Notes under the pieces: generated by a model
What the model saw: the letters and a program-made list of their open reading frames with translations, nothing else
Databases searched by the model: none
What the model was told of the DNA's origin: nothing
In this document: positions 1 through 6,060 of the stretch, piece by piece
How the letters are laid out: the number at the start of each line of letters is the position of its first letter
Position numbering within the stretch: position 1 is the first letter of the stretch
Program-made: the position numbers and the translations under genes
DNA from: Thermoproteota archaeon
Lineage (GTDB): Archaea > Korarchaeota > Korarchaeia > Korarchaeales > Korarchaeaceae
Assembly: GCA_003661365.1 (NCBI GenBank)
Contig: QMVZ01000076.1
Location: 1-7,801, forward strand
Length of the DNA: 7,801 nt
Direction of reading: 5' to 3'

Positions 1-2
1 AA

Positions 3-128
3 AGCTTGGACGACGATTCAAAAATTGATCTTTTCTTAGATTCTCTAATACAATGGTTACTCTTACGAACCGCACCTTACCCTCCATTTATTAATTATCG
101 AACGACATTCACTCGAATTGATTCCTAG
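3..128 (+). CDS. C-terminal fragment of an unrecognised upstream protein (partial, cut by window edge)
   Basis: This frame is open from the window edge to a TAG at 126-128, giving about 41 residues that begin SLDDDSKIDLFLDS and end in a basic, aromatic stretch with RTAPYPPFINYRTTF. The composition (an acidic helix-like part, then a proline/aromatic tail) looks like real protein rather than chance, but I do not recognise the family. If real, it ends 10 nt before the ATG chosen for the prepilin peptidase, the spacing expected of two genes in one operon, and this argues against the upstream TTG at 118 as the peptidase start. It is too short for certainty; it could be a chance open frame. Confidence 0.4.
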   Translation, partial: SLDDDSKIDLFLDSLIQWLLLRTAPYPPFINYRTTFTRIDS

Positions 129-138
129 AATAGAGCAA

Positions 139-855
139 ATGAGAATAACTGCCTCTTTGATAGTTCTCTTGATCGCAACTTTACAAGATATTAAGGATAG
201 AGAAGTTGATGACATCATCTGGTTGATTGGCCTTTCTTTAGGTGGAATCCTAGACATCTTTAGTTTGTTTTCTGTAGGGTTAACAGCACAGAAAATAGTA
301 CGGTATCTTAGGTTTTCTATCCCCTTTTTGTTTATCATACTTATTTCGTGGCGTTTCAGGCTCATGGGAGGTGCTGATATACTTGCTTTTATCACCCTAG
401 CCATAATCCAGCCAAGTCATCCGCTCGGAAAGTGTATGTTTCCACCAGCTTTCTGTACGATGTTATACTCTAACTTCCTCATGCTTATTTTACCATTTTC
501 TTTTCTGATGTGGAATTTATCTCTTATACTGAAGGGAAATAGGATATTTGATGGGTTCAAAGAATCTTCCTTAAGAAAAATTCTAGCTAGCCTTTTTGCG
601 ATAGCAGTTCAGGCAGAAAAGGCCAAAAAATTCAAATTTTTCTCAATAGCTCAGGAAGGAAGCTCTCCAGAGAAGAAATTTAAACTTGTTTCAGTACTCT
701 CGATTCCGGAAACAAAAGAAGAACTACCGAAGACAAAAGAACATCTTGTGTGGATCTGTCCCTCGGTCCCGATGATTCCCTTCATTCTAGCTGGATACGT
801 GCTAACCATGCTGATAGGGGACCCTGTGCTATTATTGATAGAGATCTTTAAGTGA
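139..855 (+). CDS. Archaeal prepilin/prearchaellin peptidase (A24 family, FlaK/PibD-like)
   Basis: This is a membrane aspartic protease that cuts class III signal peptides from archaellins and type IV pilins on the cytoplasmic side. Counting from the ATG at 139 (238 aa), the two catalytic aspartates fall at D17 (LQDIKDREV) and D80 in a GxHyD motif (MGGADILA), almost exactly where FlaK and PibD have them. Hydrophobic segments lie at about 2-14, 26-47, 58-72, 80-92 and 105-135. A charged cytoplasmic region follows (about 135-208), then a last helix (about 213-235) preceded by a CPSVPMIPF stretch like the C-terminal archaeal A24 domain. A TTG at 118 in the same frame would add seven residues, but would overlap the upstream frame and shift the aspartates off the family positions. 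The region looks more AT-rich by eye than the genes to its right. No substrate pilin gene is visible. It ends 12 nt from the convergent CinA-like gene. Confidence 0.88.
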   Translation: MRITASLIVLLIATLQDIKDREVDDIIWLIGLSLGGILDIFSLFSVGLTAQKIVRYLRFSIPFLFIILISWRFRLMGGADILAFITLAIIQPSHPLGKCMFPPAFCTMLYSNFLMLILPFSFLMWNLSLILKGNRIFDGFKESSLRKILASLFAIAVQAEKAKKFKFFSIAQEGSSPEKKFKLVSVLSIPETKEELPKTKEHLVWICPSVPMIPFILAGYVLTMLIGDPVLLLIEIFK

Positions 856-867
856 GCAAGAAGCGGC

Positions 868-1674
868 TTACTTTCTGTTAATTTTTCCCCCGATTTCCTT
901 AACGAGAGATAAAAGCATACTCTCTGCTCGCTTTACCATAGATAGGGCGTCATCCTTGTTGCCGGCCCTTGCTGACAAGTGAATCAGGAGCAAAGGAGCT
1001 CCTAACTCTTTCCCTCTCGGGTGGCTTTTCACGTAAACTTTAGGGTATTTTTTCACAACTTCATCGATAAGAGGAGCTATTGATGACTCAGGAATTCCAG
1101 AAACATAGAACTCTGTCTCTGCGACAGTAAATTCGGTTCTAGCCTCTAACTCATCTATCAAGTTGTTGAAAATGGCCTTCATCTCTTTTGGAACCCCTGG
1201 CAAAGCAACTATCAGACTATCTCCTTCTCTAATCATTATTCCGGGGGCTGTGCCCGCAGGGTTTTCAAGAGGAAAGGCTCCCTCAGGCAGCTTTGCCATC
1301 TTTATCCTGTGTTCTGTAATCTCCATCCCAGCAGATTCATACTTTCTTTTCACCAGCTCTAGAGCTTTCTCATTGACTTCCCACCTTCTTCCAAGGGCAT
1401 AAGCCAATGCTTCACTAGTTTTATCATCATAGGTCGGGCCTAGTCCACCAGTAGATATGATAAGACTTGCTCCAGAGGATAAAGCAGTCTTGAATGCCCA
1501 AGAGATCTCCTCTATGTCATCCATCACAGCTATCTCCCTTCTCACCCTGTAACCCATCGAAGTGAGCTGTTCCGCTAGCCAAGAGAAGTTAGTATTAACC
1601 ACCTTGCCAATGAGCAACTCGTTCCCAATGGATATGATCCAAGCATCCCTTTCCTCCGAGGCTTCGGAATTCAT
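868..1674 (-). CDS. CinA-like MoCF-biosynthesis-domain protein (COG1058; NMN-deamidase-related/ADP-ribose pyrophosphatase type)
   Basis: This 268-aa protein is the stand-alone archaeal form of the N-terminal CinA domain, which shares the molybdopterin-binding fold. Visible family motifs are SIGNELLIG (15-23), VVNTN (25-29), STGGLGPTYDDKT (73-85), NPAGTAPGI (137-145) and ALPGVPKEM (156-164). The C-terminal PncC/NMN deamidase domain of bacterial CinA is absent, as usual in archaea. In bacterial homologues the COG1058 domain hydrolyses ADP-ribose as part of pyridine nucleotide salvage; the archaeal role is inferred and not fixed by sequence. A TATA-like box about 26 bp before the ATG and no clear Shine-Dalgarno suggest a leaderless transcript. 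The gene is divergent from the small membrane protein and convergent with the prepilin peptidase, so it is probably monocistronic. Confidence 0.88.
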   Translation of the reverse strand: MNSEASEERDAWIISIGNELLIGKVVNTNFSWLAEQLTSMGYRVRREIAVMDDIEEISWAFKTALSSGASLIISTGGLGPTYDDKTSEALAYALGRRWEVNEKALELVKRKYESAGMEITEHRIKMAKLPEGAFPLENPAGTAPGIMIREGDSLIVALPGVPKEMKAIFNNLIDELEARTEFTVAETEFYVSGIPESSIAPLIDEVVKKYPKVYVKSHPRGKELGAPLLLIHLSARAGNKDDALSMVKRAESMLLSLVKEIGGKINRK

Positions 1675-1695
1675 CTCGTCTATATCACTTGGCCA

Positions 1696-1704
1696 GATTA
1701 TTTA
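1696..1704 (-). promoter_or_regulatory. TATA-like box for the CinA-like gene (leaderless type)
   Basis: On the minus strand the box reads TAAATAATC, centred about 26 bp before the ATG at 1674. No Shine-Dalgarno sequence lies between, so transcription probably starts at or next to the start codon. Confidence 0.5.
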
Positions 1705-1776
1705 CCTTCACCTGATTTCATCTGACGGGCTTTGAGATAACCCACCAGAGCTTGAATTCAGCAAGCACACTGAGAG

Positions 1777-1786
1777 ATTTTTATGG
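1777..1786 (+). promoter_or_regulatory. TATA-like box for the four-helix membrane protein (leaderless type)
   Basis: The sequence ATTTTTATGG is centred about 27 bp before the ATG at 1809, the standard archaeal distance from box to transcription start. This supports 1809 as the start; the earlier ATG at 1801 is in another frame and hits a stop after three codons. With the minus-strand box at 1696-1704 it makes the 1675-1808 gap a divergent promoter region. Confidence 0.55.
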
Positions 1787-1808
1787 TTGAGTCCACAATT
1801 ATGCATGA

Positions 1809-2231
1809 ATGAGAAAGGTACCTCCAGAAGTCTTGATATCCGTTGTCCTAATGGTTCTATGCGGAATTTTCTTCATCATCGTTGGGGCTCTCTTTCTAAG
1901 GGGGCTATCGAATCAGACCCACATACTAGCAATATCTTCGGCATCGATGATTTTCGGTTGTGTATTCTTCGTCCTTTCAGCATTTCTGTGCATGGGTTAC
2001 GATGAAGCCAGGATGGGTGCTATAATCATTCACGCCCTTATCCTGGTTTTCTCCCCGATTCCCTTCGTTTACAGCATTCCCTTAATGTGGAGGGTTGGGG
2101 AGGTTAAGGGCCTCTTTGTCTCGCTTTCTCTAACTCTTCCAACGGCCTATTCGTTGGTCATACTTTACTTGCTCACCAGGCCCAGGGCGGCCTCGCACAT
2201 GAGGAAGGTTAGAGCTCCTCCCTTGGTGTGA
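1809..2231 (+). CDS. Small four-helix integral membrane protein, function unknown
   Basis: I do not recognise a family. The 140-aa product begins with a short basic/proline tail (MRKVPPE) and then has four hydrophobic segments at about 8-31, 39-61, 70-93 and 101-122, with short loops. One loop carries GYDEARMG (63-70) and another WRVGEVKG (94-101). The C-terminus is a short basic tail with several Arg and Lys, which by the positive-inside rule points into the cytoplasm, as does the basic N-terminus. No catalytic motif is apparent. It lies 33 nt before the glycosyltransferase gene on the same strand, so it may be an accessory membrane partner of the glycan cluster, but that gap holds its own TATA-like box and the link is only positional. 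The well-placed promoter and regular helix spacing support a real gene. Confidence 0.7.
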   Translation: MRKVPPEVLISVVLMVLCGIFFIIVGALFLRGLSNQTHILAISSASMIFGCVFFVLSAFLCMGYDEARMGAIIIHALILVFSPIPFVYSIPLMWRVGEVKGLFVSLSLTLPTAYSLVILYLLTRPRAASHMRKVRAPPLV

Positions 2232-2236
2232 AGGAA

Positions 2237-2245
2237 TTGATATAA
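2237..2245 (+). promoter_or_regulatory. TATA-like box before the glycosyltransferase gene
   Basis: The sequence TTGATATAA lies in the 33-nt gap after the membrane-protein gene, centred about 23 bp before the TTG at 2265. A GGTG at 2255-2258 sits 6 nt before that TTG and could serve as Shine-Dalgarno if transcription begins early. The box may give the glycosyltransferase its own promoter or act inside a longer operon. Confidence 0.42.
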
Positions 2246-2264
2246 ACACCCTCTGGTGTAATGC

Positions 2265-2945
2265 TTGATCGAGTTGCAAAGAGTTGCAGTGGTGATTCCA
2301 GCGTACAACGAGGATCAGTTCATAGCGGACGTAGTTTCGAGGGCTAAGAAGTATGCTGATAAAGTAATAGTTGTGGATGACGGCAGTACAGATAAAACAG
2401 CGAGGGTAGCAGCTGAAAATGGCGCAATAGTTATTGTTCATGAGAGGAACATGGGCAAGTGGGTTGCACTCAGGGACGGCTTCAAGAAAGCCATTGAAAT
2501 TGCCGACTTAATAATTCAGATGGATGGAGACGGACAACACGACCCAGATGAAATTCCAAAGTTCGTAGAAGCTTTAAAGGACTTCGATTTGGTCGTAGGA
2601 TACCGATCTAAGAAAGGAATGCCCATAATAAGGAAGCTGTCCAACTTCATAACTACCACCATGCTTAGGATCCTTTTCTCGCTTCGTGTTTCCGATTCTC
2701 AATGCGGATACAGGGCCTATAGGAGAGAAGCCCTAAGGAAGTTGATGAGTGTTGAGGCCAAGGGCTTCGAAGGGGAAACAGCAGCCCTTATCCTGGCAAA
2801 GAGGCTTGGCCTAAAAATAGGGGAAGTTCAGATAAAGACGATTTACGGGAAGGAGAAGTCAAAGATGAAGGTAACCAGGGACACCTACAGGTTTCTAAAA
2901 ACGGTGCTATCCATGAAACTTAAGGCTTCATTTGGGAAGATTTGA
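2265..2945 (+). CDS. Family 2 glycosyltransferase, dolichyl-phosphate mannose/glucose synthase-like
   Basis: This probably transfers a sugar from a nucleotide donor to polyprenyl (dolichyl) phosphate at the cytoplasmic membrane face, giving the lipid-linked donor for glycan assembly. The 226-aa product is a GT-A domain with VVIPAYNED (9-17), VVDDGSTDKT (36-45), the metal-binding DGDGQHDP (87-94, DxD = D87/D89) and DSQCGYR (144-150), typical of the DPM/DPG-synthase-like group, then EGETA near residue 170. It has no C-terminal membrane helices, so it resembles the soluble, membrane-associated DPM1 type. In the usual NxGKGxA motif the second Gly is Trp (NMGKWVAL, 62-69). TTG at 2265 is chosen as the first in-frame start; TTG at 2274 (MQRVAVVIPAYNE) is equally compatible with the fold. 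The donor and acceptor sugars cannot be read from sequence. Confidence 0.87.
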   Translation: MIELQRVAVVIPAYNEDQFIADVVSRAKKYADKVIVVDDGSTDKTARVAAENGAIVIVHERNMGKWVALRDGFKKAIEIADLIIQMDGDGQHDPDEIPKFVEALKDFDLVVGYRSKKGMPIIRKLSNFITTTMLRILFSLRVSDSQCGYRAYRREALRKLMSVEAKGFEGETAALILAKRLGLKIGEVQIKTIYGKEKSKMKVTRDTYRFLKTVLSMKLKASFGKI

Positions 2946-2951
2946 TTCAAA

Positions 2952-2967
2952 CTTTTAATCTTTTTAT
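2952..2967 (+). promoter_or_regulatory. T-rich AT block: glycosyltransferase terminator and/or epimerase promoter
   Basis: Just after the glycosyltransferase stop is CTTTTAATCTTTTTAT. Two TATA-like cores (CTTTTAAT and TTTTTATG) lie about 20-35 bp before the Shine-Dalgarno of the epimerase gene. The T-runs could also act as an archaeal U-rich transcription terminator for the gene before. One block may do both jobs; neither role is proven. Confidence 0.4.
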
Positions 2968-2988
2968 GAGTTGGTGAATGTTAGCCAT

Positions 2989-2995
2989 AGGGGAG
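2989..2995 (+). promoter_or_regulatory. Shine-Dalgarno that decides the epimerase start (TTG 3001)
   Basis: AGGGGAG ends 5 nt before the in-frame TTG at 3001. The earlier in-frame TTG (2971) and GTG (2974) have no comparable ribosome binding site, and using them would add a ten-residue N-terminal tail not needed by the Rossmann fold. Confidence 0.55.
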
Positions 2996-3000
2996 ATAAC

Positions 3001-3942
3001 TTGCAAGGGGGAACATTTATCGTAACGGGCGGTGCAGGCTTCATAGGAAGCAGACTTGTCAGGAGATTGCTGGAAAAGGGTTGCAAGGTAATTGTCATAG
3101 ACAACTTCCACACTGGATCCATTTCAAACCTAAATGAAGTACTTGACAAGGTAAAGATAGTGGAGGGAAGAAGCAGAAAGATCTCAGAGCTAAAAGAAGA
3201 GGTAAGCGGGGTCTTTCACTTGGGAATCTACTCCTCATCCCCAATGTATAGGAAGAATCCAAGGCTGGTCTCAGAGATAGTTGAAGACGCGATAGCTATA
3301 CTTGAATACTGCAAGGAAGCCGGATGTCCCCTGGTTTACGCCTCTACCTCATCTCTCTACAACGGAAATCCCCTTCCCTACAGGGAAGACATGCCAGTGT
3401 TCGTCACAGATTACTATACCGAGGCCCGATACTATCTTGAGAGGCTCTCGGAGCTGTACAGAAACATGCATGGCGTTAGAAGCACTGGCTTGAGGCTGTT
3501 CAGCGTTTACGGTGAGAACGAAATCCCAAAGGGGAAGTACGCAAACATGGTCTCCCAATTCATCTGGTACATGCTTAAAGGAGAAGCTCCAGTGATATAC
3601 GGGGACGGAAGCCAGACTAGGGACTTCATTTACGTGGAGGATGTCGTGGACGCCTTCTTGGTCTCGATGCACTCTGAAAAGGATGGAATCTTCAACGTAG
3701 GAACTGGAATTGAGACTAGCTTTAACCAAGTTTTTAACAGGATAAAAGAGGTCTTAGGCTCTGGACTGGAACCAAAATACGTTCCTTGCCCCATAAAGAA
3801 CTACGTTTACAGGACCAAAGCAGACACAACCAAGGCGGAGACTCAACTTGGATTTAAGGCGAGGACCAGCTTGGAAGATGGGATAAGGAAACTCATCTCC
3901 TATTACAAGGAGAAGATAGATAAGCTTCCTCTTGGCGAATAG
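3001..3942 (+). CDS. NAD(P)-dependent nucleotide-sugar epimerase/dehydratase (extended SDR), YxxxR variant
   Basis: This is a cytoplasmic extended short-chain dehydrogenase, GalE/WbpP-like, expected to epimerise or dehydrate a nucleotide sugar for glycan assembly. From TTG 3001 (313 aa) it shows the Rossmann motif TGGAGFIGS (9-17), the acidic residue ending strand 2 in VIDNFHTGS (32-40, D34 favouring NAD), HLGIYSSSP (73-81), the catalytic Ser/Thr region YASTSSLY (113-120), RLFSVYG and RDFIYVEDV. The usual YxxxK reads Y139-T-E-A-R143, so Arg replaces the catalytic Lys. The HLGIYSSSPMY segment, where many epimerases have HLAAQ, marks a distinct subgroup. The gene lies 55 nt after the glycosyltransferase on the same strand, and its stop is 3 nt from that of the convergent flippase. 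An alternative start at TTG 2971 adds ten residues. The substrate is unknown. Confidence 0.86.
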   Translation: MQGGTFIVTGGAGFIGSRLVRRLLEKGCKVIVIDNFHTGSISNLNEVLDKVKIVEGRSRKISELKEEVSGVFHLGIYSSSPMYRKNPRLVSEIVEDAIAILEYCKEAGCPLVYASTSSLYNGNPLPYREDMPVFVTDYYTEARYYLERLSELYRNMHGVRSTGLRLFSVYGENEIPKGKYANMVSQFIWYMLKGEAPVIYGDGSQTRDFIYVEDVVDAFLVSMHSEKDGIFNVGTGIETSFNQVFNRIKEVLGSGLEPKYVPCPIKNYVYRTKADTTKAETQLGFKARTSLEDGIRKLISYYKEKIDKLPLGE

Positions 3943-3945
3943 CGT

Positions 3946-5523
3946 TTATCTGCGATTTATCCAATTATTTAGCAACTCTATTTCGCTCAGGAACCATATA
4001 ATTAACCTGCCCACTACCCCCGCCCTGCTAAAGATGACCTTAAGCTTCTCCAAATCCTCAGCACTAACTCCCTTGAGCAATAGGACGAATACAGGATAAG
4101 CAAGCAGGCCTATCACTCCTTCAATTAGGATCCTAATCAGAGGAAGGAGCTCAGAAAACAGAAGCTCAAAAAGATATATGACTGAGGCCATAAGCACAGA
4201 AGCCAGGAATATCCTTCCTGAAGATCGGAAGTCGACAGAGAAGCCATAGATATTGTATATCATGTAATCAAGGAGGGCAACTGTCAAGAATGTAACGAGG
4301 AGGGTCGTGGCAATTAACCCATATATCCCGAACTTTGGGATCAGGAAAACGCTTGCTGGAACTCCAATTAACAGGGAAATAAGGTTAGCCTTCATTATTT
4401 CTGAGGTCTTCCCCTGGCTTGTAAGCAAGGTAGCGGCACTCAAGGCTCCTATTGCACAAAATAGCTGACCAACGCTGACCAAAGATAGGAAGATGGGTGC
4501 CTGAGAGTACTTCTCCCCAAAAAGGGTGAAAACTAGGGGCCTAGAGGTGACTATGATCCCCATTGCAGCTGGCACGACGAAGATGGACGGGTACTTGACC
4601 GAAGCCCTAAAAGCCTTCCTAAGATTGTCCACCTCCTTCTCCCCATCAATCTTTGAGAATGCAGGGAAGAGAGCTGTAGTTATAGGGGAAGTGAGGAGGG
4701 TCATCGCTATGAGGAAGTTCGTCGCGGCCCCGTAGTTTCCTATGGCCTCAGGAGAGCAACTCCTGGACATTAGAAACCTGTAGAACTGATTGCCAAAGCC
4801 GCTAACTATCCTTCCGATTGCCAACGGGAAACCATAACCTAGAAGAAGGGCTAAAGTGCTTCTCATCGAATCCTGAGAGCCTCCTCCAATCTCACCATAA
4901 GCTCTCATGAAGAAAAAGACGCAAATAATCGCTGTCAGAAACCCAGAGATTCCATAACCCAAAACGGCCCCAAGGGCTCCATAACCCAATAAGACCAGGA
5001 GAGGGGATACGGTACTCTTTATCAAAGACCTAAGGATCATGACGACGCTGTTTTGGCCCATTTTCTCGAATCCGATGAGGGTTGACCAACCCATGTTGAA
5101 TAAAGCCATAGAAAAAACCCATATGGCAGATATCTTGATGAGAGAAGCTACTTCAGGCTTTTTGAACACAAAGCCAGCGATCAAGTCAGAGGTAGCAAGT
5201 GTAAAGAGCGCGGAAAGAAGACCTGATAACATGGCAAAGCCCAAACCCGCTTTAAGGATGGGTCTTATCTTCTCTTCCTGGGACTTAGCTCTATAGAAGG
5301 AGATGTACCTTGTTATGGCTGAGTAAACCCCCCAATCCCTGAAAAGACCTATCATAGTGGCTGGGACCATTGCTATCGTGTATAAGCCGTAATCCTCAGG
5401 AGAAAGGAGTCTCGCGACCACTATGGTTCCAAGTGCCGAGATAACTGTGGATATGGCCATGCCTATGGATAGCTCTATCCCTCCTTTAGCCGATACCTTG
5501 GCGTACTCGATTAGTTCGCCCAT
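3946..5523 (-). CDS. Polysaccharide/lipid-linked oligosaccharide flippase (RfbX/Wzx family, MOP superfamily)
   Basis: This polytopic membrane protein probably moves lipid-linked oligosaccharides from the cytoplasmic to the outer face for surface-glycan or protein glycosylation. The 525-aa product starts with an amphipathic stretch and the family signature ARLLSPEDYGLY (37-48), repeated hydrophobic segments follow to the C-terminus (roughly 12-14 helices), and a short tail ends in NNWINRR. Family proteins are usually 400-500 aa, so this one is slightly long. ATG at 5523 is supported by GGTG 5 nt upstream on the minus strand (5529-5532) and a strong TATA-like box further up. It faces the glycosyltransferase/epimerase pair tail to tail, completing a three-part glycan module although transcribed separately. 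Specificity cannot be read from the sequence. Confidence 0.88.
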   Translation of the reverse strand: MGELIEYAKVSAKGGIELSIGMAISTVISALGTIVVARLLSPEDYGLYTIAMVPATMIGLFRDWGVYSAITRYISFYRAKSQEEKIRPILKAGLGFAMLSGLLSALFTLATSDLIAGFVFKKPEVASLIKISAIWVFSMALFNMGWSTLIGFEKMGQNSVVMILRSLIKSTVSPLLVLLGYGALGAVLGYGISGFLTAIICVFFFMRAYGEIGGGSQDSMRSTLALLLGYGFPLAIGRIVSGFGNQFYRFLMSRSCSPEAIGNYGAATNFLIAMTLLTSPITTALFPAFSKIDGEKEVDNLRKAFRASVKYPSIFVVPAAMGIIVTSRPLVFTLFGEKYSQAPIFLSLVSVGQLFCAIGALSAATLLTSQGKTSEIMKANLISLLIGVPASVFLIPKFGIYGLIATTLLVTFLTVALLDYMIYNIYGFSVDFRSSGRIFLASVLMASVIYLFELLFSELLPLIRILIEGVIGLLAYPVFVLLLKGVSAEDLEKLKVIFSRAGVVGRLIIWFLSEIELLNNWINRR

Positions 5524-5577
5524 GAAGACACCAAAACATGGTTCTAGAACTGCTGAATTCTTGCGTAGTGATGATAA

Positions 5578-5589
5578 CTTATAAAAACG
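5578..5589 (-). promoter_or_regulatory. TATA box for the flippase gene (possibly also Trm112 terminator)
   Basis: The minus strand reads CGTTTTTATAAG, a strong archaeal TATA match about 60 bp before the flippase ATG. This predicts a leader of roughly 35 nt, consistent with the GGTG Shine-Dalgarno at 5529-5532. The T-run also lies about 15 nt past the trm112 stop codon and could end that transcript. Confidence 0.55.
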
Positions 5590-5603
5590 TTCCTCTTATG
5601 CAA

Positions 5604-5996
5604 CTAGGCCAAGTTGAATGGCTTTCCGCGCAGTTTAATCTCATCAGGCAGTCTATCTTGGTTCTCGCGGAGGAAAGCTACGTCCTCCTTTGAATCCCTT
5701 AGCTCATCCGGGAGCATGTGAGGAATTTCATCGATTATTGGGAACCACCTTCCGCACTCTGGACATCTTAATACGCCCTTAACTATCTCTTTGGACAGGC
5801 ATCGTTTGCATTCCTTTGCTAGATCTGTTGGATCAAATTCCTCTACATTCTTTCCGTGTAGGCCACAATATTTCTCGCAAACAGGCTTATTCTGCGCTTT
5901 TTCCTCACGGGGCTTCGCTTCTTCAAGGACTATTAGCTCCAAAGGGAAGTGCTTATCAATGGGGCATGCAAGGAGGTCCAAGAGCCTATATTTCAT
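5604..5996 (-). CDS. trm112: Trm112-family methyltransferase activator, long seven-cysteine form
   Basis: Trm112 is a small zinc protein that binds and activates class I methyltransferases acting on tRNA (Trm11, Trm9 types) and on translation termination factor (Mtq2 type). The 130-aa product has the family start MKYRLLDLLACPIDKHFPLEL (here given as two abutting parts: MKYRLLDLL, then ACPIDKHFPLEL), the central RCPECGRWFPI (77-87) and EIPHMLPDELR (90-100), then a C-terminal tail with LPDEI and GKPF. Cysteines are C11, C40, C44, C63, C66, C78 and C81, more than the single four-ligand zinc site of the yeast protein; the 25-70 insert holds CEKYC and CKRC. The ATG at 5996 is preceded by GGTGATC, a perfect anti-16S match. 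The partner methyltransferase is not in this window, and the gene appears to be transcribed alone. Confidence 0.87.
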   Translation of the reverse strand: MKYRLLDLLACPIDKHFPLELIVLEEAKPREEKAQNKPVCEKYCGLHGKNVEEFDPTDLAKECKRCLSKEIVKGVLRCPECGRWFPIIDEIPHMLPDELRDSKEDVAFLRENQDRLPDEIKLRGKPFNLA

Positions 5997-5999
5997 TTA

Positions 6000-6006
6000 G
6001 ATCACC
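6000..6006 (-). promoter_or_regulatory. Shine-Dalgarno of trm112 (GGTGATC)
   Basis: The minus strand reads GGTGATC ending 3 nt before the ATG at 5996. It complements the GATCACC near the archaeal 16S rRNA 3' end and fixes the start codon. Confidence 0.7.
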
Positions 6007-6052
6007 AAAAACGAAAATTCAATGCCATTGAGAACAAACTTTTCCTGCTTTC

Positions 6053-6058
6053 TTTAAA
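6053..6058 (-). promoter_or_regulatory. TATA-like box for trm112
   Basis: TTTAAA lies about 60 bp before the trm112 ATG, predicting a leader of roughly 35 nt that contains the GGTGATC site. An inverted repeat lies immediately upstream of it (6061-6075). Confidence 0.42.
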
Positions 6059-6060
6059 AC

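Noticed and set aside
118..138. TTG at 118 as the prepilin peptidase start
   Set aside because: It would overlap the upstream open frame and displace the catalytic aspartates from the family positions; the ATG at 139 fits both.
63..404. Minus-strand open frame of 113 codons across the prepilin peptidase start
   Set aside because: It is antisense to the peptidase, which has both catalytic motifs, and its translation has no recognisable domain or membrane pattern.
2130..2441. Minus-strand open frame spanning the membrane-protein and glycosyltransferase genes
   Set aside because: It is antisense to two well-supported genes and its translation is rich in Cys, His and Arg with no domain.
5568..5574. 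GTGATGA as the C box of a C/D-box sRNA
   Set aside because: No CTGA D box or C'/D' pair at a suitable distance was found, and the match lies in the flippase 5' region.
5601..5616. Hairpin CAACT-AGGCCA-AGTTG as a terminator
   Set aside because: The stem has only 5 bp and mostly lies inside the trm112 coding end; archaeal termination relies on T-runs, and one is present nearby at 5583-5588.
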